Below are positions 49,611-63,480 of a DNA stretch of 64,000 nucleotides, one piece after another. Numbering within the stretch: the first letter of the stretch is position 1; each line of letters begins with the position of its first letter. The DNA lies in assembly GCA_007844125.1 (NCBI GenBank), contig CM017563.1, positions 27,094,499 through 27,158,498 on the forward strand. Reading direction: 5' to 3'. The DNA is from Sinonovacula constricta (Eukaryota > Mollusca > Bivalvia > Cardiida > Solecurtidae). A program made the position numbers and the translations under genes. The notes beneath the pieces are model-generated. The model was not told the origin of the DNA. It made no database searches and was given only the letters and a program-made list of their open reading frames with translations.

Positions 49611-52600
49611 CACAGAAATAGATGTAACATGTCCAGCCCACACAAATAGATGTAACATGTCCAGTCCCACAGAAATAGATGTAACATGTCCAGTCCCACA
49701 GAAATAGATGTAACATGTCCAGTCCCACACAAATAGATGTAACATGTCCAGTCCCACAGAAATAGATGTAACATGTCCAGTCCCACAGAAATAGAGGCAA
49801 CATGTCCAGTCCCACAAAAATAGATGTAACATGTCCAGGTCACAGAAATAGATGTAACATGTCCAGGTCACACAAATAGATGTAACATGTCCAGTCCCAC
49901 ACAAATAGATGTAACATGTCCAGCCCCACAAATAGATGTAACATGTCCAGCCTGAACAAATAGATGTAACATGTCCAGCCTGAACAAATAGATGTAACAT
50001 GTCCAGGTCACAGAAATAGATGTAACATGTCCAGCCTGAACAAATAGATGTAACATGTCCAGCCCACAGAAATAGATGTAACATGTCCAGGTCATACAAA
50101 TAGATGTAACATGTCCAGTCCGACAAATAGATGTAACATGTCCAGCCCACAGAAATAGATGTAACATGTCCAGCTCACAAATAGATGTAACATGTCCAGG
50201 TCACAGAAATAGATGTAACATGTCCAGTCCCACACAAATAGATGTAACATGTCCAGCCCCACACAAATAGATGTAACATGTCCAGCCCCACAAATAGATG
50301 TAACATGTCCAGCCTGAACAAATAGATGTAACATGTCCAGCCTGAACAAATAGATGTAACATGTCCAGCCTGAACAAATAGATGTAACATGTCCAGCCTG
50401 AACAAATAGATGTAACATGTCCAGGTCACAGAAATAGATGTAACATGTCCAGCCTGAACAAATAGATGTAACATGTCCAGCCCACAGAAATAGATGTAAC
50501 ATGTCCAGGTCACACAAATAGATGTAACATGTCCAGTCCGACAAATAGATGTAACATGTCCAGCCCACAGAAATAGATGTAACATGTCCAGCTCACAAAT
50601 AGATGTAACATGTCCAGGTCACAGAAATAGATGTAACATGTCCAGCCCACAGAAATAGATGTAACATGTCCAGCCAACAAATAGATGTAACATGTCCAGG
50701 TCACAGAAATAGATGTAACATGTCCAGGTCACAGAAATAGATGTAACATGTCCAGTCCCACACAAATAGATGAAACATGTCCAGTCCCACACAAATAGAT
50801 GTAACATGTCCAGCCCACACAAATAGATGTAACATGTCCAGCCCACACAAATAGATGTAACATGTCCAGCCCCACAAATAGATGTAACATGTCCAGCCCA
50901 CAGAAATAGATGTAACATGTCCAGCCTGAACAAATAGATGTAACATGTCCAGGTCACAGAAATAGATGTAACATGTCCAGCGCCACAAATAGATGTAACA
51001 TGTCCAGCCCACAGAAATAGATGTAACATGTCCAGTCCCACAAATAGATGTAACACGTTCAGTCCCACACAAATAGATGTAACATGTCCAGTCCCACACA
51101 AATAGATGTTACATGTCCAGTCCCACACAAATAGATGTAACATGTCCAGCCCCACACAAACAGATGTAACATGTCCAGCCCACAAATAGATGTAACATGT
51201 CCAGCCCACAGAAATAGATGTAACATGTCCAGCCTGAACAAATAGATGTAACATGTCCAGCCCACAGAAATAGATGTAACATGTCCAGCCTGAACAAATA
51301 GATGTAACATGTCCAGCCCACAGAAATAGATGTAACATGTCCAGCCCACAGAAATAGATGTAACATGTCCAGTCCCACAAATAGATGTAACATGTCCAGC
51401 CCCACAAATAGATGTAACACGTTCAGTCCCACACAAATAGATGTAACATGTCCAGTCCCACACAAATAGATGTTACATGTCCAGTCCCACAAAAATAGAT
51501 GTAACATGTCCAGGTCACAGAAATAGATGTAACATGTCCAGGTCACACAAATAGATGTAACATGTCCAGGTCACACAAATAGATGTAACATGTCCAGCCC
51601 CACAAATAGATGTAACATGTCCAGGTCACACAAATAGATGTAACATGTCCAGTCCCACACAAATAGATGTAACATGTCCAGCCCCACAAATAGATGTAAC
51701 ATGTCCAGCCTGAACAAATAGATGTAACATGTCCAGCCTGAACAAATAGATGTAACATGTCCAGGTCACAGAAATAGATGTAACATGTCCAGCCTGAACA
51801 AATAGATGTAACATGTCCAGCCCACAGAAATAGATGTAACATGTCCAGCCTGAACAAATAGATGTAACATGTCCAGGTCACAGAAATAGATGTAACATGT
51901 CCAGCCCCACAAATAGATGTAACACGTTCAGTCCCACACAAATAGATGTAACATGTCCAGTCCCACACAAATAGATGTTACATGTCCAGTCCCACACAAA
52001 TAGATGTAACATGTCCAGCCCCACACAAACAGATGTAACATGTCCAGCCCACAAATAGATGTAACATGTCCAGCCCACAGAAATAGATGTAACATGTCCA
52101 GCCTGAACAAATAGATGTAACATGTCCAGCCCACAGAAATAGATGTAACATGTCCAGCCCACAGAAATAGATGTAACATGTCCAGTCCCACAAATAGATG
52201 TAACATGTCCAGCCCCACAAATAGATGTAACACGTTCAGTCCCACACAAATAGATGTAACATGTCCAGTCCCACACAAATAGATGTTACATGTCCAGTCC
52301 CACACAAATAGATGTAACATGTCCAGCCCCACACAAACAGATGTAACATGTCCAGCCCACAAATAGATGTAACATGTCCAGCCCCACAAATAGACGTAGC
52401 ATGTCCAGCACACACAAATAGATGTTACATGTCCAGTCCCACACAAATAGATGTAACATGTCCAGCCCCACACAAACAGATGTAACATTTCCAGCCCACA
52501 AATAGATGTAACATGTCCAGTCCTAACAAATAGATGTAACATGTCCAGCCCCACAAATAGATGTAACATGTCCAGCCCACAAATAGATGTAACATGTCCA

Positions 52601-52975
52601 GCCAAACAAATAGATGTAACATGTCCAGCCAAACAAATAGATGTAACATGTCCAGCCCCACAAATAGATGCAACATGTCCAGCCAAACAAATAGATGTAA
52701 CATGTCCAGCCCCACAAATAGATGCAACATGTCCAGCCCACACAAATAGATGTTACATGTCCAACCCCACAAATAGATGTAACATGTCCAGCCAAACAAA
52801 TAGATGTAACATGTCCAGCCCCACAAATAGATGTAACATGTCCAGCCCACACAAATAGATGTAACATGTCCAGCCCCACAAACAGATGTAATATGTCCAG
52901 CCCCACAAATAGATGTAACATGTCCAGTCCTAACAAATAGATGTTATATGTCCAGCCCCACAAATAGATGTAACC
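49611..52975. repeat. Satellite B, simple-unit zone with an 819-bp duplication
   Basis: Plain units dominate, with 'gcctgaacaaatag' and 'ggtcacagaaatag' tails. The block ending in 'gttcagtcccacacaaat' at 51059 recurs at 51878, 819 bp later, with its surroundings. Confidence 0.7.
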
Positions 52976-55799
52976 TGTCCAGCCCCAACACAATAGACGT
53001 AATATTCCAACCCCACAAAGATAGATGTAACATGTCCAGCCCACAAAGTAGATGTAACATGTCCAGCCCACAAAATAGATGTAACATGTCCAGCCCCACA
53101 AATATAGATGTAACATGTCCAGCCCCACAAATATAGATGTAACATGTCCAGCCCACAAAAATAGATGTAACATGTCCAGCCCACAAATATAGATGTAACA
53201 TGTCAAGGCGCACAAAAATAGATGTAACATGTCCAGTCCCACAAATATAGATGTAACATGCCCAGCCCACAAATATAGATGTAACATGTCCAGCCGACAA
53301 AAATAGACATAACATGTCCAGCCCCACATAAGTAAATGTAACATGTCAAGCCCACATGAATAGATATAACCTGTCCAGACCTATACAATAGACGTAAGAT
53401 TCCAACCCCACAAAGATAGATGTAACATCTCCAGCCCACAAAAAAAAGATGTAACATGTTCAGCCCCACATAAGTAAATGTAACATGTCCAGCCCGAACA
53501 AATAGATATACCCTGTCCAGCCCCACACAAAAGACATAAGTTTCCAACCCCACAAAGATAGATGTAACATGTCTAGCCCCCAAAAATAGATGTAACATGT
53601 CCAGCCCCACATAAGTAAATGTAACATTTCTAGCCAAAAGGAATAGGCGTAAGATTCGGGCCCACAAAAATAAATGTTACATGTCCAGCCAACAAAAAGA
53701 GATGTAACATGTCCCGGCACAGGAAAATAGATGCTTCACGTCCAGTTTACACAAATAGATGTAAAATGTCCAGCCCCACAAAGATAGATGTAACATGTCT
53801 AGCCCCACGAAAATAGATGTAACATGTCCAGCAACACGAAAGAAGATTTAGCAGGGTCAACATCACAATAATAGATGTAACATTTTCAGCCCCCAAAGTA
53901 GATGTAACATGTACATCCCACACAAATAGATGTAACATGTCCAGCACCACAAAAGTAAATGTAACATGTCCAGTCCCACACAAATAGATGTAACATGTCC
54001 AGTCCCACAAATAGATGCAACATGTCCAGCCCACACAAATAGATGTAACATGTCCAGCCCCACAAACAGATGTAATATGTCCAGCCCCACAAATAGATGT
54101 AACATGTCCAGTCCTAACAAATAGATGTTATATGTCCAGCCCCACAAATAGATGTAACATGTCCAGCGCCACAAAAATAGATGTAACATGTCCAACCCAC
54201 ACAAATAGATGTAACATGCCCAGCGCTACAAAAATAGATGTTACATGTCTAGGACACACAAATATATGGAATATGTCCAGCCACACAAATAGATGTAACA
54301 TGTCCAGCGCTACAAAAATAGATGTAACATGTCTAGGACACACAAATATAGGGAACATGTCCAGCCACACAAATAGATGTAACATGTCCAGCTCACACAA
54401 ATATATGTAACATGTTCAGCCCAAACAAATAGATGTAACAAGTCCAGTCCCACAAATAGATGTAACATGTCCAGAACACAAATAGATGTAACATGTCCAG
54501 CTCACACAAATAGATGTAACATGTCCAGTCCCACAAATAGATGTAACATGTCCAGCCCACACAAATAGATGTAACATGTCCAGCGCACAAAAATAGATGT
54601 AACATGTCCAGTCCCACAAATAGATGTAACATGTCCAGTCCCACAAATTGATGTAACATGTCCAGCCCCACAAATATAGATGTAACATGTCCAGTCCCAC
54701 AAATAGATATAATATGTCCAGCCCCACAAATAGATGTAACATGTCCAGCCCCACAAATAGATGTAACATGTCCAGCCCCACAAATAGATGTAACATGTCC
54801 AGTCCCACAAGTAGATGTAACATGTCCAGTCCCACAAATAGATATAATATTTCCAGCCCCACAAAAAGATATAATATGTCCAGCCCCACAAATAGATGTA
54901 ACATGTCCAGCCCCACAAATAGATGTAACATGTCCAGCCCACAGAAATAGATGTGTCATGTCCAGCTCACAGAAATAGATGTAACATGTCCAGCCCACAC
55001 AAACAACTGAAACATGTCCAGTCCCACAAATAAAGATGTAACATGTCCAGCTCACAGAAATAGATGTAACATGTCCAGCCCCACAAATAGATGTAACATG
55101 TCCAGTCCCACAAGTAGATGTAACATGTCCAGCCCCACAAATAGATGTAACATGTCCAGCCCCACAAATAGATATAATATGTCCAGCCTCACAAATAGAT
55201 GTAACATGTCCAGCCCCACAAATAGATGTAACATGTCCAGCCCACAGAAATAGATGTGTCATGTCCAGCTCACAGAAATAGATGTAACATGTCCAGCCCA
55301 CACAAACAACTGAAACATGTCCAGTCCCACAAATAAAGATGTAACATGTCCAGCTCACAAAAAAAAATGTAACATGTCCAGCTCACACAAATAGATGTAA
55401 CATGTCCAGCTCACAAAAATAGATGTAACATGTCCAGCTCACAAAAATAGATGTAACATGTCCAGCCCACACAAATAGATGTAACATGTCCAGCCCACAA
55501 AAATAGATGTAACATGTCCAGCCCCACAAATAGATGTAACATGTCCAGCCCACACAAATAGATGTAGCCTGTCCAGCCCACACAAATAGATGTAACATGT
55601 CCAGCTCCACAAATAGATATAACATGTCCAGCCCCACAAATAGATGTAACATGTCCAGCCCACACAAATAGATGCAACATGTTCAGCCCCACATAAGTAA
55701 ATGTAACATGTCCAGCCCGAACAAATAGATATACACTGTCCGGCCCCACACAATAGACGTAAGATTCCAACCCCACAAAATTTAATGTAACATGTCAAG

Positions 55800-58700
55800 C
55801 CCCACAAATAGATGTAACATGTTCAGTCCCACACAAATAGATGTAACATGTCCAGTCCCACACAAATAGATGTTACATGTCCAGCCCCACACAAATAGAT
55901 GTACCATGTCCAGCCCACAAATAGATGTAACATGTCCAACCCCACAAATAGATGTAACATGTCCAGTCCCACAAATAGATGTAACATGTCCAGCCCCACA
56001 AATAGATGTAACATGTCCAGGTCACAGAAATAGATGTAACATGTCCAGTCCCACACAAATAGATGTAACATGTCCAGCCCCACACAAATAGATGTACCAT
56101 GTCCAGCCCACAAATAGATGTAACATGTCCAGCCCACACAAATAGATGTAACATGTCCAGTCACACAAATAGATGTAACATGTCCAGCCCTAAAAAATAG
56201 ATGTAACATGTCCAGCCCACAAATAGATGTAACATGTCCAGTCCCACACAAATAGATGTAACATGTCCAGCCCCACAGAAATAGATGTACCATGTCCAGC
56301 CCACAAATAGATGTAACATGTCCAGCCCACACAAAAAGAAGTAGCATGTCCAGTCACACAAATAGATGTAACATGTCCAGCCCTAAAAATAGATGTAACA
56401 TGTCCAGCCCACAAATAGATGTAACATGTCCAGTCCCACAAATAGATATAATATGTCCAGCCCCACAAATAGATGTAACATGTCCAGCCCCACAAATAGA
56501 TGTAACATGTCCAGCCCCACAAATAGATGTAACATGTCCAGCCCCACAAATAGATGTAACATGTCCAGCCCACAGAAATAGGTGTGTCATGTCCAGCTCA
56601 CAGAAATAGATGTAACATGTCCAGCCCACACAAACAACTGAAACATGTCCAGCCCCACAAATAAAGATGTAACATGTCCAGCTCACAAAAATAGATGTAA
56701 CATGTCCAGCTCACAAAAAAAGATGTAACATGTCCAGCTCACAAAAATAGATGTAACATGTCCAGCCCCACAAATAGATGTAACATGTCCAGCCCCAAAA
56801 ATAGATGTTACATGTCCAGCTCACACAAATAGATGTAACATGTCCAGCCCCACATATAGATGTAACATGTCCAGCCCCACAATTAGATGTAACATGTCCA
56901 GCCCACACAAATAGATGCAACATGTTCAGCCCCACATAAGTAAATGTAACATGTCCAGCCCGAACAAACAGATATACCCTGTCCGGCCCCACACAATAGA
57001 CGTAAGATTCCAACCCCACAAATTTAGATGTAACATGTCCAGCCTACAAAAATAGATGTAACATGTTCAGCCCCACATAAGTAAATGTAACATGTCCAGC
57101 CCGAACAAATAGATATACCCTGTCCAGTCCCACACAAAAGACGTAAGATTCCAACCCCACAAAAATAGATGCAACATGTCCAGTCCCACACAAATAGATG
57201 TAACATGTCCAGTCCCACACAAATAGATGTAACATGTCCAGCTCACAGAAATAGATGTAACATGTCCAGCTCACAGAAATAGATGTAACATGTCCAGCTA
57301 ACACAAATAGATGTAACATGTCTAGCCCACACAAATAGATGTAGCCTGTCCAGCCCCACAAAAAGATGTAACATGTCCAGCCTACACAAATACATGTAAC
57401 ATGTCCAGCCCCACAAATAGATGTAACATGTCCAGCTCACAAAAATAGATAAAACATGTCCAGCCCACACAAATAGATGCAACATGTCCAGCCCACACAA
57501 ATAGATGTAGCATGTCCAGTCCCACAAATAGATGTAACATGTCCAGCCCACAAATAGATGTAACATGACCAGCCACACAAATAGATGCAACATGTCCAGC
57601 CCACAAATAGATGTAACATATCCAGCCAACACAAATAGATGCAACATGTCCAGTCCCACAAATAGATGTAACATGTCCAGTCCCACAAAAACAGATGTAA
57701 CCTGTCCAGTCCCACACAAATAGATGTAACATGTCCAGCCCCACAAATAGATGTAACATGTCCAGGTCACAGAAATAGATGTAACATGTCCAGTCCCCAC
57801 ACAAATAGATGTAACATGTCCAGCCCCACACAAATAGATGTACCATGTCCAGCCCACAAATAGATGTAACATGTCCAGCCCACACAAATAGATGTAACAT
57901 GTCCAGTCACACAAATAGATGTAACATGTCCAGCCCTAAAAAATAGATGTAACATGTCCAGCCCACAAATAGATGTAACATGTCCAGTCCCACACAAATA
58001 GATGTAACATGTCCAGCCCCACACAAATAGATGTACAATGTCCAGCCCACAAATAGATGTAACATGTCCAGCCCACACAAAAAGAAGTAGCATGTCCAGT
58101 CACACAAATAGATGTAACATGTCCAGCCCTAAAAATAGATGTAACATGTCCAGCCCACAAATAGATGTAACATGTCCAGTCCCACAAATAGATATAATAT
58201 GTCCAGCCCCACAAATAGATGTAACATGTCCAGCCTCACAAATAGATGTAACATGTCCAGCCCACAGAAATAGATGTGTCATGTCCAGCTCACAGAAATA
58301 GATGTAACATGTCCAGCCCACACAAACAACTGAAACATGTCCAGCCCCACAAATAAAGATGTAACATGTCCAGCTCACAAAAATAGATGTAACATGTCCA
58401 GCTCACAAAAAAAGATGTAACATGTCCAGCTCACAAAAATAGATGTAACATGTCCAGCCCCACAAATAGATGTAACATGTCCAGCCCCAAAAATAGATGT
58501 TACATGTCCAGCTCACACAAATAGATGTAACATGTCCAGCCCCACATATAGATGTAACATGTCCAGCCCCACAATTAGATGTAACATGTCCAGCCCACAC
58601 AAATAGATATACCCTGTCCAGTCCCACACAAAAGACGTAAGATTCCAACCCCACAAAAATAGATGCAACATGTCCAGTCCCACACAAATAGATGTAACAT

Positions 58701-60900
58701 GTCCAGTCCCACACAAATAGATGTAACATGTCCAGCTCACAGAAATAGATGTAACATGTCCAGCTCACAGAAATAGATGTAACATGTCCAGCTAACACAA
58801 ATAGATGTAACATGTCTAGCCCACACAAATAGATGTAGCCTGTCCAGCCCCACAAATAGATGTAACATGTCCAGCCTACACAAATACATGTAACATGTCC
58901 AGCCCCACAAATAGATGTAACATGTCCAGCTCACAAAAATAGATAAAACATGTCCAGCCCACACAAATAGATGCAACATGTCCAGCCCACACAAATAGAT
59001 GTAGCATGTCCAGTCCCACAAATAGATGTAACATGTCCAGCCCACAAATAGATGTAACATGACCAGCCACACAAATAGATGCAACATGTCCAGCCCACAA
59101 ATAGATGTAACATATCCAGCCAACACAAATAGATGCAACATGTCCAGTCCCACAAATAGATGTAACATGTCCAGTCCCACAAAAATAGATGTAACCTGTC
59201 CAGTCCCACACAAATAGATGTAACATGTCCAGCCCCACAAATAGATGTAACATGTCCAGGTCACAGAAATAGATGTAACATGTCCAGTCCCACACAAATA
59301 GATGTAACATGTCCAGCCCCACACAAATAGATGTACCATGTCCAGCCCACAAATAGATGTAACATGTCCAGCCCACACAAATAGATGTAACATGTCCAGT
59401 CACAAATAGATGTAACATGTCCAGCCCTAAAAAATAGATGTAACATGTCCAGCCCACAAATAGATGTAACATGTCCAGTCCCACACAAATAGATGTAACA
59501 TGTCCAGCCCCACACAAATAGATGTACCATGTCCAGCCCACAAATAGATGTAACATGTCCAGCCCACACAAAAAGAAGTAGCATGTCCAGTCACACAAAT
59601 AGATGTAACATGTCCAGCCCTAAAAATAGATGTAACATGTCCAGCCCACAAATAGATGTAACATGTCCAGTCCCACAAATAGATATAATATGTCCAGCCC
59701 CAGAAATAGATGTAACATGTCCAGCCCCACAAATAGATGTAACATGTCCAGCCCACAGAAATAGATGTGTCATGTCCAGCTCACAGAAATAGATGTAACA
59801 TGTCCAGCCCACACAAACAACTGAAACATGTCCAGCCCCACAAATAAAGATGTAACATGTCCAGCTCACAAAAATAGATGTAACATGTCCAGCTCACAAA
59901 AAAGATGTAACATGTCCAGCTCACAAAAATAGATGTAACATGTCCAGCCCCACAAATAGATGTAACATGTCCAGCCCCAAAAATAGATGTTACATGTCCA
60001 GCTCACACAAATAGATGTAACATGTCCAGCCCCACATATAGATGTAACATGTCCAGCCCCACAATTAGATGTAACATGTCCAGCCCACACAAATAGATGC
60101 AACATGTTCAGCCCCACATAAGTAAATGTAACATGTCCAGCCCGAACAAACAGATATACCCTGTCCGGCCCCACACAATAGACGTAAGATTCCAACCCCA
60201 CAAATTTAGATGTAACATGTCCAGCCTACAAAAATAGATGTAACATGTTCAGCCCCACATAAGTAAATGTAACATGTCCAGCCCGAACAAATAGATATAC
60301 CCTGTCCAGTCCCACACAAAAGACGTAAGATTCCAACCCCACAAAAATAGATGCAACATGTCCAGTCCCACACAAATAGATGTAACATGTCCAGTCCCAC
60401 ACAAATAGATGTAACATGTCCAGCTCACAGAAATAGATGTAACATGTCCAGCTCACAGAAATAGATGTAACATGTCCAGCTAACACAAATAGATGTAACA
60501 TGTCTAGCCCACACAAATAGATGTAGCCTGTCCAGCCCCACAAATAGATGTAACATGTCCAGCCTACACAAATACATGTAACATGTCCAGCCCCACAAAT
60601 AGATGTAACATGTCCAGCTCACAAAAATAGATAAAACATGTCCAGCCCACACAAATAGATGCAACATGTCCAGCCCAGACAAATAGATGTAGCATGTCCA
60701 GTCCAACAAATAGATGTAACATGTCCAGCCCACAAATAGATGTAACATGACCAGCCACACAAATAGATGCAACATGTCCAGCCCACAAATAGATGTAACA
60801 TATCCAGCCCACACAAATAGATGCAACATGTCCAGTCCCACAAAGAGATGTAACATGTCCAGTCCCACAAAAATAGATGTAACCTGTCCAGTCCCACACA
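55800..60900. repeat. Satellite B, higher-order repeats of 3,182 and about 1,490 bp
   Basis: 57001 ('cgtaagattccaaccccaca') recurs at 60183, a step of 3,182 bp. 58038 recurs at 59529 (1,491 bp) and 57437 at 58931 (1,494 bp). The marker 'agctcacaaaaatagataaa' appears near 57433, 58927, 60615 and 63427, and 'cacaaacaactgaaacatg' recurs near 55003, 55305, 56629, 58321 and 59812. Confidence 0.85.
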
Positions 60901-63480
60901 AATAGATGTAACATGTCCAGCCCACACAAATAGATGTAACATGTCCAGTCCCACAAAAATAGATGTAACCTGTCCAGTCCCACACAAATAGATGTAACAT
61001 GTCCAGTCCCACAAATAGATGTAACATGTCCAGGTCACAGAAATAGATGTAACATGTCCAGTCCCACACAAATAGATGTTACATGTCCAGTCCCACAAAT
61101 ATAGATGTAACATGTCCAGTCCCACACAAATAGATGTAACATGTCCAGTCCCACAAAAATAGATGTAACATGTCCAGCCCCACAAAAATAGAAGTAACAT
61201 GTCCAGGTCACAAAAATAGATGTAACATGTCCAGTCCCACACAAATAGATGTAACATGTCCAGTCCCACAAAAATAGATGTAACATGTCCAGTCCCACAC
61301 AAATAGATGTAACATGTCCAGGTCACAGAAATAGATGTAACATGTCCAGCCCCACAAAAATAGAAGTAACATGTCCAGGTCACAGAAATAGATGTAACAT
61401 GTCCAGCCCCACAAATAGATGTAACATGTCCAGCCCCACAAATAGATGTAACATGTCCAGGTCACAGAAATAGATGTAACATGTCCAGCCCCACAAAAAT
61501 AGAAGTAACATGTCCAGGTCACAGAAATAGATGTAACATGTCCAGCCCCACAAAAATAGAAGTAACATGTCCAGGTCACAGAAATAGATGTAACATGTCC
61601 AGCCCCACAAATAGATGTAACATGTCCAGCCCCACAAATAGATGTAACATGTCCAGTCCCACAAAAATAGATGTAACATGTCCAGCCTCACAAAAATAGA
61701 TGTAACATGTCCAGCTCACAGAAATAGATGTAACATGTCCAGGCCCACAAATAGATGTAACATGTCCAGTCCCACAAAAATAGATGTAACATGTCTAGCC
61801 AACAAATAGATGTAACATGTCCAGTCACACAAATAGATGTAACATGTCCAGGTCACAGAAATAGATGTTACATGTCCAGTCCCACAAATAGATGTAACAT
61901 GTCCAGCCCCACAAATAGATGTAACATGTCCAGTCCCACAAAAATAGATGTAACACGTTCAGTCCCACAAAAATAGATGTAACATGTCCAGCCTCACAAA
62001 AATAGATGTAACATGTCCAAGTCACAGAAATAGATGTAACATGTCCAGCCCCACAAATAGATGTAACATGTCCAGTCCCACAAAAATAGATGTTACATGT
62101 CCAGGTCACAGAAATAGATGTAACATGTCCAGCTCACAAAAATAGATGTAACCTGTCCAGTCCCACACAAATAGATGTAACATGTCCAGCCCACACAAAT
62201 AGATGTAACATGTCCAGCCCACACAAATAGATGTAACATGTCCAGTCCCACAAAAATAGATGTAACCTGTCCAGTCCCACACAAATAGATGTAACATGTC
62301 CAGTCCCACAAATAGATGTAACATGTCCAGGTCACAGAAATAGATGTAACATGTCCAGTCCCACACAAATAGATGTTACATGTCCAGTCCCACAAATATA
62401 GATGTAACATGTCCAGTCCCACTCAAATAGATGTAACATGTCCAGTCCCACAAAAATAGATGTAACATGTCCAGCCCCACAAAAATAGAAGTAACATGTC
62501 CAGGTCACAAAAATAGATGTAACATGTCCAGTCCCACACAAATAGATGTAACATGTCCAGTCCTACAAAAATAGATGTAACATGTCCAGTCCCACACAAA
62601 TAGATGTAACATGTCCAGGTCACAGAAATAGATGTAACATGTCCAGCCCCACAAAAATAGAAGTAACATGTCCAGGTCACAGAAATAGATGTAACATGTC
62701 CAGCCCCACAAATAGATGTAACATGTCCAGCCCCACAAATAGATGTAACATGTCCAGGTCACAGAAATAGATGTAACATGTCCAGCCCCACAAAAATAGA
62801 AGTAACATGTCCAGGTCACAGAAATAGATGTAACATGTCCAGCCCCACAAAAATAGAAGTAACATGACCAGGTCACAGAAATAGATGTAACATGTCCAGC
62901 CCCACAAATAGATGTAACATGTCCAGCCCCACAAATAGATGTAACATGTCCAGTCCCACAAAAATAGATGTAACATGTCCAGCCTCACAAAAATAGATGT
63001 AACATGTCCAGCTCACAGAAATAGATGTAACATGTCCAGGCCCACAAATAGATGTAACATGTCCAGTCCCACAAAAATAGATGTAACATGTCTAGCCAAC
63101 AAATAGATGTAACATGTCCAGTCACACAAATAGATGTAACATGTCCAGGTCACAGAAATAGATGTTACATGTCCAGTCCCACAAATAGATGTAACATGTC
63201 CAGCCCCACAAATAGATGTAACATGTCCAGTCCCACAAAAATAGATGTAACACGTTCAGTCCCACAAAAATAGATGTAACATGTCCAGCCTCACAAAAAT
63301 AGATGTAACATGTCCAAGTCACAGAAATAGATGTAACATGTCCAGCCCCACAAATAGATGTAACATGTCCAGTCCCACAAAAATAGATGTTACATGTCCA
63401 GGTCACAGAAATAGATGTAACATGTCCAGCTCACAAAAATAGATAAAACATGTCCAGCCCACACAAATAGATGCAACATG
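60900..63480. repeat. Satellite B, 1,297-bp tandem duplication
   Basis: 61285, 61380 and 61791 recur at 62582, 62677 and 63088, a constant step of 1,297 bp. The units are rich in 'ggtcacagaaatag' and 'cccacaaaaatagaag' tails. A few single-base differences separate the copies, for example 'cccacacaaat' against 'cccactcaaat' near 62422. Confidence 0.9.

Noticed and set aside
48936..50150. 404-codon open frame on the minus strand, the longest in the window
   Set aside because: It is made only of satellite B units; the three recurring phrases (GLDMLHLFV, WAGHVTSIC, GWTCYIYL) are the same DNA unit in different frames as 27-, 28- and 29-bp units shift the phase.
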